The position numbers and the translations under genes are program-made. Positions 11,201 to 18,883 of a stretch of DNA of 64,000 nucleotides are shown one piece after another. Numbering within the stretch: position 1 is the stretch's first letter; the number at the start of each line of letters is the position of its first letter. This stretch comes from Bacteroidota bacterium. Lineage in GTDB: Bacteria > Bacteroidota > Bacteroidia > Flavobacteriales > Flavobacteriaceae. The notes below the pieces were generated by a model that worked only from the letters and a program-made list of their open reading frames with translations, made no database searches and was not told where the DNA came from. The stretch spans positions 1-64,000 of the forward strand of contig JAEWJM010000013.1 in NCBI GenBank assembly GCA_023386585.1, given 5' to 3'.

Positions 11201-12404
11201 TCGTTGTATATGTGTTCGTTACTGTGGCCGTTCCGCTGGCGTTCAGGGTGACCGTCTGGTTTGCGCCGCCGTTCACAGTATAAACTACCGTTGAATTCGG
11301 CGTACCGGTAAAGGTTACGGTTGCACTCGATCCAGAACATATTGTCGTATTCGACGAAAACGTGGCAGTCGGAAGCGGTAAAATTGTAATTGTTACCGTT
11401 GAAGTATCAGGAACACATGCGCCGTTATTCGCAGTATAGGTAAAGGTATACGGACTCCCCGCGAGGGTTAGCGTCGAAACATTCACTGTTCCCTGATATC
11501 CGTTTGAGGTGGGAAGCGGTCCCGACCATGTTCCGTTGATATCGGGTGAGCCGCTAAGTAGCGAATACAGATTAAAAGGCGGCGTCGAGCCGACCTGATT
11601 CTGGCATATTGAGATCGATCCGTTGTTGCCTGCATTGTTCAATGGAAGCAACGCAACGATGACTTCCAGGCGGTCCGGACTTTCGCATGGCGGATCGACC
11701 GTGGTCGCGAAATAATGGGTTCCATTAATTAAAGGCGTTGACGGATTTAAAGGAACGCCAAAATCTGCAGTGAGATACCAGTTATTTTCACCCGATGCCA
11801 CCAAATCAGCAACGGTTGGAACCGGCGACGAAGGATTCAGGCAAAATTGCTGCACCGGCGGCCCGGTTGGCGTAGGAACAACTCCGACATTTATTAGTAT
11901 CGGAAGACGCGAAGTCTGGCAGCCGGTTTCCGGATTGGTCTGGCTTGCATAGTAAATAGTATTGTCAGAAAGAATGGTGTTCATCGGGAGTGGCGTCGGA
12001 CTCGAATTCGACGCATACCACTGGATGTTATTCCCAAAAACCTGGATCTGCGGATTGTTGAACGTTGCCTCAGCAAGGGTTGCCACGCAAACTCCCTGGA
12101 AAAAACTTCCCGTTGGCGCGGAATAAATCGTTACCGTGACACTTGGCCGTGGACTACATGTTCCTGACGAACTGTCTGCATAATAAACTCCACCATTTGA
12201 AAGCAATGTGGACGAGGAAAGCGGAGTTGATGACGTTTGGCTGGCGTACCACGCGACACCGCCGCCGTTGTTCACCGCCGCGAGGTTGGCGACCGTTGGC
12301 GTTTGCGTATCGCAAAAGGATTGATTCGGATTTGTGACGGTCGGACATTGCGCAAAGGAAATGAAGCTTGAGAAAATCAGGAGCCAGAAAAATTTCCAAT
12401 GCAT
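5226..12404 (-). CDS. Giant repeat-rich T9SS type-B surface protein
   Basis: A 2392-residue exported protein. The ATG at 12404 gives the signal peptide MHWKFFWLLIFSSFISFAQ and follows a GGGGAAAA stretch; the frame stays open to 12482. From the N-terminus there are three Ig-like modules with WYAS motifs, then one module of a roughly 79-residue type. Next come twelve tandem modules of about 89 residues (encoded by 8170-11384; typical CSG..ATVTFTGT, TVTYTVNGGANQTITL, SGTPSCSQP). Then come four close and two diverged roughly 79-residue modules with WSPALASGTG (6722-8169), three roughly 100-residue modules, and one more WYDA module. The C-terminus (IPDGFSPNGDNINDEF, LEIYNRYGN, PVGVYFYILE) is the gliding-motility-associated type-B sorting domain. 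Paired Cys in most modules suggest disulfides. It is likely an adhesin or matrix protein at the cell surface; the ligand is unknown. Confidence 0.93.
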   Translation of the reverse strand: MHWKFFWLLIFSSFISFAQCPTVTNPNQSFCDTQTPTVANLAAVNNGGGVAWYASQTSSTPLSSSTLLSNGGVYYADSSSGTCSPRPSVTVTIYSAPTGSFFQGVCVATLAEATFNNPQIQVFGNNIQWYASNSSPTPLPMNTILSDNTIYYASQTNPETGCQTSRLPILINVGVVPTPTGPPVQQFCLNPSSPVPTVADLVASGENNWYLTADFGVPLNPSTPLINGTHYFATTVDPPCESPDRLEVIVALLPLNNAGNNGSISICQNQVGSTPPFNLYSLLSGSPDINGTWSGPLPTSNGYQGTVNVSTLTLAGSPYTFTYTANNGACVPDTSTVTITILPLPTATFSSNTTICSGSSATVTFTGTPNSTVVYTVNGGANQTVTLNASGTATVTNTYTTTAVFSLVSISSSGTPSCTQPLSGTLTVTVLPLPMATIASNVSICSGTSATVTFSGTPNATVTYTLNGGANQTITLNAAGTATITNTYSSTAVFALVSVASAGTPSCVRPLTGSVTITVIPPPTVTISGNANVCPNGQATVTFTGTSNATVTYTVNGGANQTITLNNSGLATITTTYSVTTIYSLVSVTTAGTPACSQPRSGSVTITVLPLPTATIAANATVCSGSTVPITFTGTPGATVTYTVQGGPNQTITIGAGGIATISATVTVTTVYSLVSVASSGTPSCSQPLSGTVAITVVPPPTVTISSSSTTLCSGTTGTVTFTGTANATVTYNINGGANQTIVLNGSGTATLSGTYSANTTINLVSIATAGTPSCSQPATGSVTFTVITPPTASASVGSSSVCSGSPSTITFTGTANATVTYTINNGPNQTIVLNGSGTAAITNTFPATTTITLVSVTTAGTPACTQPLSSSVTITVLPLPTVTIASSQTICVGNSATVTFTGTPNAVVTYNINGGASQTITLNASGTAAITNTYSSTTIFNLVSITTTGTPSCSQPQSGSVTITVLPPPTVAISGSTTVCSGGTATVTFTGTANAVVTYTANPGGQQTITLNASGTATISGTYTATTTYTLNSAATGGTPSCVQPQTGSITVNVIQLPVVTISGSTTVCPNTNAVITFSGTPNAIVTYTVNGGANQTITLNGSGTSTVSGSYSTNTTFTLVSIATTGTPSCSQPASGSAVITILPLPTAAISSNSTICSGETATITFTGTANAIVTYNVNGGAAQTISLDASGSATITAAYSATTVFTLVSASTTGTPGCSQPVTGSVTITVIPPPTVAISGSTSICPDGSATITFTGTAGAIVTYTINSGAAQTITLNASGTATITGNYSVTTIFEIVSISTTGAAICTQPVSGSATVTVLPVPVAAISATTSTICSGTTGTINFTGTPGAIVTYTANTGPQQNITLSASGTGSVSLTLPGTTTFTLVSVANGTAPACPQPLTGSVTITVNPAPSAGNDVANLSLCSGSAPVDLFTYLGATAQPGGSWSPALASGSGIFNPSVDTAGTYTYTVSGAAPCTPDTASVTVSLIPPPNAGANATLDICSNANPMDLFELLGNSAQTAGTWSPALASGTGVFNPAVDAAGTYTYIVVGTAPCANDTATVVVGITPGPDAGQDGSATLCANSAPQDLFTFLNGTPQAGGTWSPALASGTGLFDPSVDAAGVYTYTFFGNQPCDNDTAAVTVTVNPVPDAGTDGTAFFCSNYAPSDLFENLGGTPQPGGTWSPALASGTGVFNPLVDAPGVYTYTIGGGLCSTATASVTVSVVQSPNAGGNGAPLQIDACQSATSVDLTTGLNGQQGIGTWNDNDATGALSGNIFNASAVGPGAYHFTYTVGGGVSPCLFDTATVTVTVDPQPESGNFTGIQSVCASQGTFDLTALLDGTQQAGGVWTDSANATIDPVLDLPAMAAGTFGFTYTITNACGTEATTVQLTLLPTPQLAIPNLTIVTPICLGDSASLTLNGMTDGNYTITYNLSGANTTANQTATVTVAGGTASFDIAATNITNTGITTITFVNIVNTATGCSNTLSNVLVNFVVNPLPNLENVNLTVANACEGSGVTVVISGSGGLNPGNYQFNYTIPQATPSTGSTGIVTIAAGSGQFDIPASYFTTAGNYTVVISGIVSLTAGCSNLNEDASANFTILAAPDVSGATASASDSCVGFSNDITISGADALTDGNYDITYQVSGANTANATAAVTFANGSATFTIPATVLPNAGTVIITISQFVTSPGACGADITAIAPITFNVSQLGTPELLPQGNEFCSTDNPTFNDLSANINGTQPVVWYDAATGGTAYSSTDPLQNGATYYAAFTSTAGCESNVRLEVTTDLTVCTEDILIPDGFSPNGDNINDEFVIVNLPERYPNFKLEIYNRYGNVLYKGNINTPNWDGKATEGGVKMGSNQVPVGVYFYILEFNDGTRAPKQGRLYLSR
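8170..11384 (-). repeat. Twelve in-frame tandem repeats, about 268 bp each
   Basis: Within the giant surface-protein gene, twelve consecutive modules of about 89 codons repeat. Each carries the pattern P(L/P)PTVTIS, C(S)G, FTGT, NGGANQTITLN, SGTATI and GTPSCSQP. DNA similarity between modules is obvious by eye, so slippage or recombination could change copy number. The array is protein-coding and is not a CRISPR. A second block of about 79-codon modules adjoins it (6722-8169). Confidence 0.85.
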
Positions 12405-12775
12405 TTTTTCCCCGCCGAAAGTAGTTATTCCCATACGCACGATAAGTTGAAAATTTAGGTAACCCGTAAATCGGCTGCGCAATCGAAATGAGGCATTACC
12501 GTTTGCTTTTTCTGAATCGCCAGCAATTATTGATGTTCCGGCGAAACAAAGGCTACTTTACGCAACACTATATTACTTAATTTTTCTGCGTAGGAATTTT
12601 ACCCTGTTGGAAATTATGAACAAAGTCATTAACAAATATTTAGTGCTGTAACCGGCGGTCTGCCCTAGCCCGGACCGCAGCGGAAATCCTGCTTTTGCCT
12701 GGTGTTCAGGCAATGGCAGATTGAAGCGAAGTGCCGGAAATAGCTACTGAAAAAAAAGAGAAAATCGAGCTTTGG
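12405..12775. other. 371-bp intergenic region upstream of the giant gene
   Basis: This stretch contains repeat copy B (12666-12746) and an AT-rich part that should hold the promoter and leader of the giant gene. No exact TAnnTTTG box was found on the minus strand. The nearest is TAGCCTTTG (complement of 12547-12555), with one base too many. No small ORF is convincing. Confidence 0.5.
12666..12746 (+). repeat. Dispersed intergenic hairpin element, copy B
   Basis: Left arm TAGCCCGGACCGCAGCGG then AAATCC; right arm GATTGAAGCG then GCCGGAAATAGCTA. Ends TAGC and GCTA pair, and CCGG pairs with CCGG. The inner hairpin is GCCTG-GTGTT-CAGGC with TGC/GCA below it. The copy lies downstream of the 13192-12776 gene and points opposite to both flanking genes. 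Confidence 0.75.
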
Positions 12776-13192
12776 TCACTCGGGGAAATGGACGATATTG
12801 TAGGCAATTACAACGTCTTTCTGGTTGATATACAACTGCTTGCGGTCACCCTGCTTTTTGCGGGTGATGATCGAAATCGTAAAATCCATTCCGTCGGCAT
12901 CTTTGCATACGAAAGGATAAATCAAGTCGGTATCGCTTTCCTCGACCTTGCCATAGGTGATGATCCGGTACAGCTGGATTTCCTGTGAATAGACGACGAT
13001 GCGGTTCTTGTTGGTATCGAGTGTAATGACCATTTCGGCCTTTTGAAGCGGCGACCACTTGCCCCATTTGCCCTTTTCATTGCGTTCGAGCACGCTGAAT
13101 CCGGTGGTCTGGAACTTATAAACCTGCGCCGAAACTGACTGAAAGCTTAAAAGCATCACGAGCGCGGCAATTACTATTTTTAATTTTCCCAT
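12776..13192 (-). CDS. Small exported protein of unknown function
   Basis: A 138-residue protein with a signal peptide ending near SFQSVSAQ, so it is periplasmic or outer-membrane associated. The mature part is beta-rich, with strands such as MVITLDTNKNRIVVYS, IQLYRIITYG and MDFTISIITRKK, a size and pattern found in many unnamed flavobacterial secreted proteins. No catalytic motif or lipobox is visible. It starts 6 bp after the nitronate monooxygenase stop and is probably the last gene of that operon. Repeat copy B follows it. Confidence 0.75.
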   Translation of the reverse strand: MGKLKIVIAALVMLLSFQSVSAQVYKFQTTGFSVLERNEKGKWGKWSPLQKAEMVITLDTNKNRIVVYSQEIQLYRIITYGKVEESDTDLIYPFVCKDADGMDFTISIITRKKQGDRKQLYINQKDVVIAYNIVHFPE

Positions 13193-13198
13193 TTCTGT

Positions 13199-14143
13199 TT
13201 AGAAAGTGATTTTATTTATGCGTTCACGCGCCGATTCAAAATCGGCTATCATCTCGGCGACAATCGTTGCCACCGGCTTAATTTCGTGGATCAGCCCCGC
13301 AATCTGGCCAATTTCGAGTTCACCCTCATCGAGATCGCCTTCGAACATTCCGCGTTTTGCGCGGGCGCGTCCGAGCAGCGTCTTAAGATCGTCGGTCGTC
13401 GGACATTTAGCGTACAATTCCTCGATGTCGCGGTAAAACTTGTTCTTCACCAACCGGACCGGCGCGAGTTCCTTTAACGTGAGCTGCGTGTCGCCTTCCC
13501 TGACATTAACAATGGTTTGCTTGAAATTATTGTGTGAGGAAGATTCAACCGATGCGGCAAAGCGGCTGCCAACCTGCACCGCGTCGGCTCCCAGCGCCAT
13601 TGCCGCCAGCATTCCGCTGCCGGTTGCGATTCCGCCGGCGGCGATCAAAGGTATCGAAATGCTTTCCCTGACCATGGGAATCAGTGTAAATGTTGTGGTT
13701 TCCTCCCGGCCGTTATGTCCGCCCGCTTCAAAACCTTCGGCAACTACGGCGTCAACTCCGGCTTCCTGTGCCTTCAGCGCAAATTTGGAACTGCTCACGA
13801 CATGCGCGACCGTAATGCCGTGATTTTTCAAATGGCTTGTCCATGTTTTTGGATTTCCCGCCGACGTAAAAACGATTTTCACGCCTTCGTCGATGATGAT
13901 CTTAATCACCTGATCGATATCGGGATAAAGCATCGGGACATTGACACCGAAAGGCTTATCGGTTGCTGCAAAACATTTACGAATGTGCTCGCGAAGGACT
14001 TCAGGATACATTGAGCCGGCACCTATGAGTCCGAGCCCACCCGCATTGCTCACTGCCGACGCCAGTTTGTAGCCACTGTTCCAGATCATTCCACCCTGGA
14101 TAATCGGATATTTGATGTTAAATAGGGATGTGATCCTGTTCAT
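13199..14143 (-). CDS. Nitronate monooxygenase-like FMN enzyme
   Basis: A 314-residue TIM-barrel flavoprotein of the nitronate monooxygenase / 2-nitropropane dioxygenase / FabK superfamily. N-terminal PIIQGGMIW, SNAGGLGLIGAGS (residues 32-44), the catalytic-type His143 in AGGHNG, and the FMN phosphate loop AAGGIATGSG followed by GADAVQVGSRF are all present. Such enzymes oxidise alkyl nitronates; FabK relatives reduce enoyl-ACP with the same fold. The AGGHNG context allows either, and the genome already needs no FabK from this locus, so nitronate monooxygenase is the default reading. It lies 9 bp after the subtilase gene and 6 bp before the small exported protein gene. Confidence 0.85.
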   Translation of the reverse strand: MNRITSLFNIKYPIIQGGMIWNSGYKLASAVSNAGGLGLIGAGSMYPEVLREHIRKCFAATDKPFGVNVPMLYPDIDQVIKIIIDEGVKIVFTSAGNPKTWTSHLKNHGITVAHVVSSSKFALKAQEAGVDAVVAEGFEAGGHNGREETTTFTLIPMVRESISIPLIAAGGIATGSGMLAAMALGADAVQVGSRFAASVESSSHNNFKQTIVNVREGDTQLTLKELAPVRLVKNKFYRDIEELYAKCPTTDDLKTLLGRARAKRGMFEGDLDEGELEIGQIAGLIHEIKPVATIVAEMIADFESARERINKITF

Positions 14144-14152
14144 AAGTTGCCG

Positions 14153-15757
14153 CTAGCTTTTGATTAGCTTGCCCGATTGTGTGCGGTTAGCCGCAGCAAT
14201 TTTATAAAAATATATTCCGGGTGCCAAATTTTCAAGATCAACCTGCGATTGTGCTCCACCTATGTGATTTTGCGAAACCCGCTGCCCTAATGCATCGTAG
14301 ATTGTCAAATCGGCCGACTCCAATCCTTCTGGCAAAGCGATGTGAATCGGACCATTGAAAGGATTTGGAAAAACGGAAAACCCGGCTTGTGAAGCGAATG
14401 CCGGCGTACGCAACGCTTGCTGGAAATCCGGAATTCCGTAGCCGATTTGCGGATTTGGCGTTGTATAATTGCTTGCCGACTGCTTTATATTTAAAACAAC
14501 CTCGTAATTTTTCAGTTGTGGCTCGGCCTGCCAATAACTGGCGACCATTCCGGCGATAATCGGCCCTGAAAATGAAGTTCCGCTGGCGGTGGTTATCTGC
14601 CCGAACGGATTCGCAACCGTTGCCGATTGCCCCTGAGCGACTACATCAGGCTTTACGCGGCCGTCGGCACTTGGCCCAATCGAGCTGAATGACGCATAAT
14701 TACCAGCCGGATTTACAGCGCCGACAGTCAAAACTTCTACAGCATCTGCGGGAACGCCAATATGCGGATTCAAAGTGTTTCCGGAGTTGCCTGCAGATAC
14801 AACCACAATCATTCCTTTTGAAAAGGCAGCCGATGCGCCTCGTGAAGCAAAAGAAACCACACCATTCATTTGGGAATAGTTATAACTGTACGCCGGATTG
14901 TCGTAAGTAAAATAGCCGAGTGAACTCGTAATGACGTCCGCACCGAGGCTGTCGGCGGCTTCGGCGGCTTCAACCCAGAGCGATTCTTCAAGCGGAGTTT
15001 CCGAATCGACATCTTCGGTGATGAAAAGGTAATAGCCGGCATCGGGAGCGGTTCCTACCAATTGGCCGTCAACATAACCGCCCATTGTTGATAGCACCAT
15101 TGTGCCGTGGCCGTCGCGCGTGTAAAAATCCTCATTGTCATCAACGAAGTTATATCCGCCAAGAATTTGATTGTTGTCGCGAAGCCTTTGAAACGGCGCG
15201 GTGACATCTACAGAAGGAAAGCCGGCATCAAGTACGGCGATGATCTTTCCTGCACCCGTAAAATTTTGCTGGTGAAGATATTGGCCGTTAAGCATCTGGA
15301 TCTGGTTTGCCGAATTTCCGTAGTTGAAATTCGCCTGGACGTCAAGGAGTTTGTTGACCGGTTTGAACAGGTTTTGTGTTGGCTGCCGACTTTCGGTCAG
15401 TGAATGATCTGCAAAATCGATGTCGATCACATAATCGAATAACTGAGGCAGCGCGTTGATGTCGTCGTATGAGCCTCGCACGTGCACGGCGTTAAGCCAT
15501 TTTGACTTCGCAAGAACTTCAATTCCAGGCGCTGCATCAATTGCATCAACATAGGGCTGGTAAATTGGAACATCGCTGATGTTTACGTCTATTTGTTGTG
15601 CCGAGCGCCGGTCGAGCGCACGCTGGCTGAGCATTGTGAGCGGATTGTCGAGATACGACTGCGCGTTTGGCTTATTTACAAAGTACACCCACGCATCCTC
15701 CTGCGCCGATCCGAATACCGAAAACAACACGAACAGAATGATATAGCAATTTTTCAT
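14153..15757 (-). CDS. Secreted subtilisin-like serine protease with T9SS tail
   Basis: A 534-residue S8-family peptidase. The signal peptide ends at FGSAQ. Residues about 20-125 form a propeptide-like region. The catalytic triad is complete: D177 in IAVLDAGF, H217 in DGHGTMV and S395 in SGTSFSGP, with N324 in SAGNSG as the oxyanion residue. From about residue 455 the protein carries a type-A T9SS sorting domain (FSVFPNPFNGPIHI, LTIYDALGQRV, LAPGIYFYKI, GKLIKS). The enzyme is therefore expected to be released or attached at the cell surface. It is 24 bp downstream of mnmA and 9 bp upstream of the nitronate monooxygenase gene, with no functional link evident. Confidence 0.94.
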   Translation of the reverse strand: MKNCYIILFVLFSVFGSAQEDAWVYFVNKPNAQSYLDNPLTMLSQRALDRRSAQQIDVNISDVPIYQPYVDAIDAAPGIEVLAKSKWLNAVHVRGSYDDINALPQLFDYVIDIDFADHSLTESRQPTQNLFKPVNKLLDVQANFNYGNSANQIQMLNGQYLHQQNFTGAGKIIAVLDAGFPSVDVTAPFQRLRDNNQILGGYNFVDDNEDFYTRDGHGTMVLSTMGGYVDGQLVGTAPDAGYYLFITEDVDSETPLEESLWVEAAEAADSLGADVITSSLGYFTYDNPAYSYNYSQMNGVVSFASRGASAAFSKGMIVVVSAGNSGNTLNPHIGVPADAVEVLTVGAVNPAGNYASFSSIGPSADGRVKPDVVAQGQSATVANPFGQITTASGTSFSGPIIAGMVASYWQAEPQLKNYEVVLNIKQSASNYTTPNPQIGYGIPDFQQALRTPAFASQAGFSVFPNPFNGPIHIALPEGLESADLTIYDALGQRVSQNHIGGAQSQVDLENLAPGIYFYKIAAANRTQSGKLIKS

Positions 15758-15781
15758 GAAGCGGATTTTGAATCGCCCAAG

Positions 15782-16966
15782 TTACGAAATAACTCCTGAT
15801 CCGACTAATTCATCCCCGATGTACCACGCGACAAATTGTCCTTCGGTAATCGCGGATTGTGGCTGGTCGAAGGTTACGTAGAGTCCGTGCGCAAACTGGT
15901 GCAATGTCGCCTGCTGCAACGCCTGGCGATAGCGGATTCGGGCGGTGACTTGCATTGTTTGGCCTTCGGAAAGCGCGAGGTCTTCGCGTACCCAATGGAC
16001 TTCATCCCGATTGACAAATAGCGCTTTTTTGAAAAGTCCGGGATGCGAGCTTCCCCGTCCGGTGTAAATTGTATTGGTCTTCACGTCGGTTGCTATTATG
16101 AAAAGCGGCTCGGTCGTTCCACCGACATTCAACCCTTTTCGCTGTCCGATCGTAAAATAATGTGCGCCCTGATGTTTGCCTACGACTTTACCCATTTCAG
16201 GCGAATAATCGATATGCGCAGCTGCGGCTGCAAGATTTTCCTCATTAGTGGCTAAAACTTCCTTTGGAGCGAAAACGGGATTTTCCTTTTCAACCTCAAC
16301 AATAAGCCCCGGTTTTGGTTGCAGTTTTTGCTGAAGGAATTCCGGCAGGCGAACCTTTCCGATAAAGCACAATCCCTGTGAATCTTTTTTGCCTGCTGTG
16401 ACCAAATCCATTTCGGCAGCGATTTCGCGCACCTGCGGCTTGGTCAGCTCTCCGATCGGAAACAGGGCTTTGGATAATTGCTCTTGCGAAAGCTGGCAGA
16501 GGAAATAGGATTGGTCCTTGTTGGCATCGGCACCGGCAAGAAGCCTGTAGATTTTTTGTCCGTCAACTTCAATCGTCTCTTTACGACAGTAATGCCCGGT
16601 TGCGACATAATCGGCACCAAGGCTCAAAGCCATTTTCAGGAAAACATCAAATTTGATTTCACGATTGCAAAGTACGTCCGGATTTGGCGTGCGTCCTTTT
16701 TCGTACTCGCCGAACATATAGTCGACAATCCTTTCACGGTAGACTTCACTTAAATCGACGGTTTGAAACGGGATTCCGAGTTTCTCGGCGACCAGGAGCG
16801 CGTCATTGCTGTCTTCGAGCCACGGGCATTCGTTCGAAATCGTGACGGAATCGTCGTGCCAGTTCTTCATGAAGAGTCCGATCACTTCGTATCCCTGCTG
16901 CTGCAAGAGGTACGCCGCCACACTTGAATCCACTCCGCCCGACAATCCGACAACCACACGTTTCAT
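15782..16966 (-). CDS. mnmA: tRNA-specific 2-thiouridylase
   Basis: MnmA installs the 2-thio group on U34 of tRNAs for Lys, Glu and Gln in the cytoplasm, using ATP to adenylate U34 and a persulfide cysteine to donate sulfur. The PP-loop GLSGGVDSS is at residues 7-15. The catalytic cysteines are C100 (PNPDVLCNREIKF) and C200 (DSQGLCFIG). ATGHY, DQSYFLCQL and the C-terminal beta-barrel (YTGRGSSHPGL) are intact. The length of 394 fits the Bacteroidota form. It starts 35 bp after the upstream YwqK-like gene and is probably in its operon. Confidence 0.97.
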   Translation of the reverse strand: MKRVVVGLSGGVDSSVAAYLLQQQGYEVIGLFMKNWHDDSVTISNECPWLEDSNDALLVAEKLGIPFQTVDLSEVYRERIVDYMFGEYEKGRTPNPDVLCNREIKFDVFLKMALSLGADYVATGHYCRKETIEVDGQKIYRLLAGADANKDQSYFLCQLSQEQLSKALFPIGELTKPQVREIAAEMDLVTAGKKDSQGLCFIGKVRLPEFLQQKLQPKPGLIVEVEKENPVFAPKEVLATNEENLAAAAAHIDYSPEMGKVVGKHQGAHYFTIGQRKGLNVGGTTEPLFIIATDVKTNTIYTGRGSSHPGLFKKALFVNRDEVHWVREDLALSEGQTMQVTARIRYRQALQQATLHQFAHGLYVTFDQPQSAITEGQFVAWYIGDELVGSGVIS

Positions 16967-17001
16967 TGCTGTAAATTTGGCTGCAAAGGTACGGCAAAAA
17001 A

Positions 17002-17715
17002 TTATTTTGCTTTTGGCGCTGCTTTTTTCTTTGTCAACGGGTATTTCTCGGTCCGAACCAACTTTCCATCTTCATAAAACTGCCAGATTCCGTCTTTCTT
17101 GCCGTTTTTGAAAACTCCCTTTGAAACGAGATTTCCCTTGGCATCTTTATAAACTGCCTGCCCGCTGAATTCGTCGTTCACGTAAGTCGCATCTTCAAGC
17201 ACAACGCCGTTATCGGCATATTTGCGATAAGGACCGTTTTTGATTCCGTTCTTATAGTTCGTTTCCTCGGCAATTTTTCCATCGGGATAATAAACGGTTC
17301 GTTTGCCATCGAGTTTGCCGTTTTTGTAAAACTCGGTGGTCATGACGGTTTTCGAATTGTTGTGATAATACGTCCATTTCCCGTCATACTCTTTATTGAC
17401 GACATTTCCTTCGCTGACAACATTCTTCAGCTCGTTATAAAATGTCGTGTAAGCTCCATTTGGACTTTTCGTAAAGTCACGTGTGGCCACCACGGTGTGC
17501 GCCTTTGTATCGTCGTAAAAAGTGAATACGCCGGTTTCTTTTCCGTGATCGAACGTTCCTTCGTAGCGAACCCTTTTCGATTCATCGAAGAGTCCGCGCC
17601 AGAGTCCGTTTTTCTTCCCATTCTGATCAAGCTGGTTGATGGTTTCCTGCGCACGCCCAATAAAGGAACTAAAAATCGTCAGTAGTATAAGGATCCGGAT
17701 TGCTGCGATTCGCAT
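17002..17715 (-). CDS. YwqK/MORN-repeat exported protein
   Basis: A 237-residue protein with a signal peptide (ends near IGRAQ) and about eight short antitoxin-YwqK/MORN-like repeats of the form G.W..Y...G and Y.NG...G, for example DGKWTYYHNN, YKNGKLDGKRTVYYPDGKI, NGIKNGPYRKYADNG and NGKKDGIWQFYEDGK. The Lys-rich tail is KKKAAPKAK. Databases often label this family as a toxin-antitoxin component, but the signal peptide and lack of a partner argue against that here. Function is unknown. It is the first gene of the run that includes mnmA. Confidence 0.8.
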   Translation of the reverse strand: MRIAAIRILILLTIFSSFIGRAQETINQLDQNGKKNGLWRGLFDESKRVRYEGTFDHGKETGVFTFYDDTKAHTVVATRDFTKSPNGAYTTFYNELKNVVSEGNVVNKEYDGKWTYYHNNSKTVMTTEFYKNGKLDGKRTVYYPDGKIAEETNYKNGIKNGPYRKYADNGVVLEDATYVNDEFSGQAVYKDAKGNLVSKGVFKNGKKDGIWQFYEDGKLVRTEKYPLTKKKAAPKAK

Positions 17716-17775
17716 ATTGTAGAATTTATCGTTATAACTTCAAATGCTGTAAAATATTTCATCTGAGTCGGCGCC

Positions 17776-17783
17776 CAAAATTA
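17776..17783 (-). promoter_or_regulatory. Promoter -7 box of the ywqK-mnmA run
   Basis: TAATTTTG on the minus strand matches TAnnTTTG, 61 bases upstream of the ATG at 17715. The only nearby TTTG upstream is at a 12-base spacing, shorter than normal, so the -33 element is uncertain. Confidence 0.4.
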
Positions 17784-17872
17784 GGCAAAGAAACCCAAAG
17801 CCATTTTAATATTTATTTAAAAGAAATTATAAAATAGATTGTGTAGCTTCGAGTGAATTAAAAAATACAACT

Positions 17873-18835
17873 ATGAAAAACCTAAATTTTAAGACTTTAG
17901 CATTATTTGGCTTTCTAGCCACAGTGGGAATTTCTTGTACCAACGATGACAATTCCTCCGGTCCAAACGCAACGCTGACCGAAACGATACAGTCGCGTGC
18001 GGAAATTTCAACCTTTGCCTCGGCGCTCGATATTGCGGGGCTTTCGGATATGCTTGACGGCTCAGATCAGTACACGGTCTTTGCTCCTACGAATGCTGCA
18101 TTCGACAACTGGATGCTGCAAAACGGCTATTCCACGCTTTCGAGCATACCGGTAGCGACATTAAAAGAACTGCTGTACAACCACATGATGCAGGGAAGCA
18201 GCGAAACCGGCGAGATTTTGAACGGTTATCGTAAAAGTCTGGCACATGGCGGCGCTTCTTCGACCAATTACATGAGCATGTATTTCACTCACGATCCCGG
18301 AATTAAAGTCAACGGCGACGCAATGGTCGTTACGCCAGACATTGAAGCCCAAAACGGTTTCCTGCACGTGGTAGATCATGTAATTGGGCTTCCGACGTTG
18401 AAAACGATGATCCAGGCCGATCCGGATTTGTCATCGATGGCCGGCGCGCTTGCATTTGATCCGTCATCGGGATTTATGGACACGCTTAACGACACTACAG
18501 CACAACCAATGACGCTGTTCATTCCGGCTAACAGTGGATTCAGTTCATTTTTGACCGAATTGGGATACGGAAATGTTGGCGAAGTCCCCGCTGCAAATTT
18601 ACTGTCCATCATGAATTACCACATGTGGGCCAACCAGAATGCACTGAGCTCATCGTTTACAAACGGCCAATCGATAATGATGAACAACGGACAGAACGTG
18701 ACGGTGAACCTGACGGGCGGCGGTAAAAAGCTGACCGATGCAAGTGGCCGCGTAAGCACGATCACAACGTCGGATATTCAAACTTCAAACGGAATGATCC
18801 ATATTATCGACAATGGCTTATTGCCGACCTTGTAA
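17873..18835 (+). CDS. Fasciclin-domain lipoprotein
   Basis: A 320-residue lipoprotein. The lipobox places the modified Cys at residue 22 (TVGISC), and the following TNDDNSS is acidic, as in Bacteroidota surface-export signals. Two FAS1 domains follow. Domain 1 is at about 35-175 (YTVFAPTNAAFDNW, LLYNHMMQG, NGFLHVVDHVI). Domain 2 is at about 176-320 (MTLFIPANSGFSSF, LLSIMNYHMW, NGMIHIIDNGLLP). FAS1 proteins mediate adhesion. It is a single-gene unit, divergent from the ywqK-like gene and closed by a strong terminator. Surface display is inferred from the acidic tail after the Cys. Confidence 0.92.
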   Translation: MKNLNFKTLALFGFLATVGISCTNDDNSSGPNATLTETIQSRAEISTFASALDIAGLSDMLDGSDQYTVFAPTNAAFDNWMLQNGYSTLSSIPVATLKELLYNHMMQGSSETGEILNGYRKSLAHGGASSTNYMSMYFTHDPGIKVNGDAMVVTPDIEAQNGFLHVVDHVIGLPTLKTMIQADPDLSSMAGALAFDPSSGFMDTLNDTTAQPMTLFIPANSGFSSFLTELGYGNVGEVPAANLLSIMNYHMWANQNALSSSFTNGQSIMMNNGQNVTVNLTGGGKKLTDASGRVSTITTSDIQTSNGMIHIIDNGLLPTL

Positions 18836-18853
18836 AGCAACCTTTCAGAAACG

Positions 18854-18882
18854 AAAAAGCTTCCCGTTAAGGAAGCTTTTTT
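18854..18882. terminator. Bidirectional terminator
   Basis: Stem AAAAAGCTTCC (18854-18864) and GGAAGCTTTTT (18871-18881) with loop CGTTAA, between the convergent fasciclin and yidC genes. Confidence 0.9.
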
Positions 18883-18883
18883 T

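Noticed and set aside
8170..11384. Regularly spaced repeats as a possible CRISPR array
   Set aside because: The period is about 268 bp, in frame and coding, with no short identical repeats and no unique spacers.
5226..12404. Many plus- and minus-strand ORFs of 60-170 codons inside the giant gene
   Set aside because: They are shadows of the low-complexity Thr/Ser/Gly coding sequence; none has homology or a plausible start context.
17002..17715. Toxin-antitoxin component (YwqK label)
   Set aside because: The protein has a signal peptide and no partner; the repeats are MORN-like and the database label is not supported by context.
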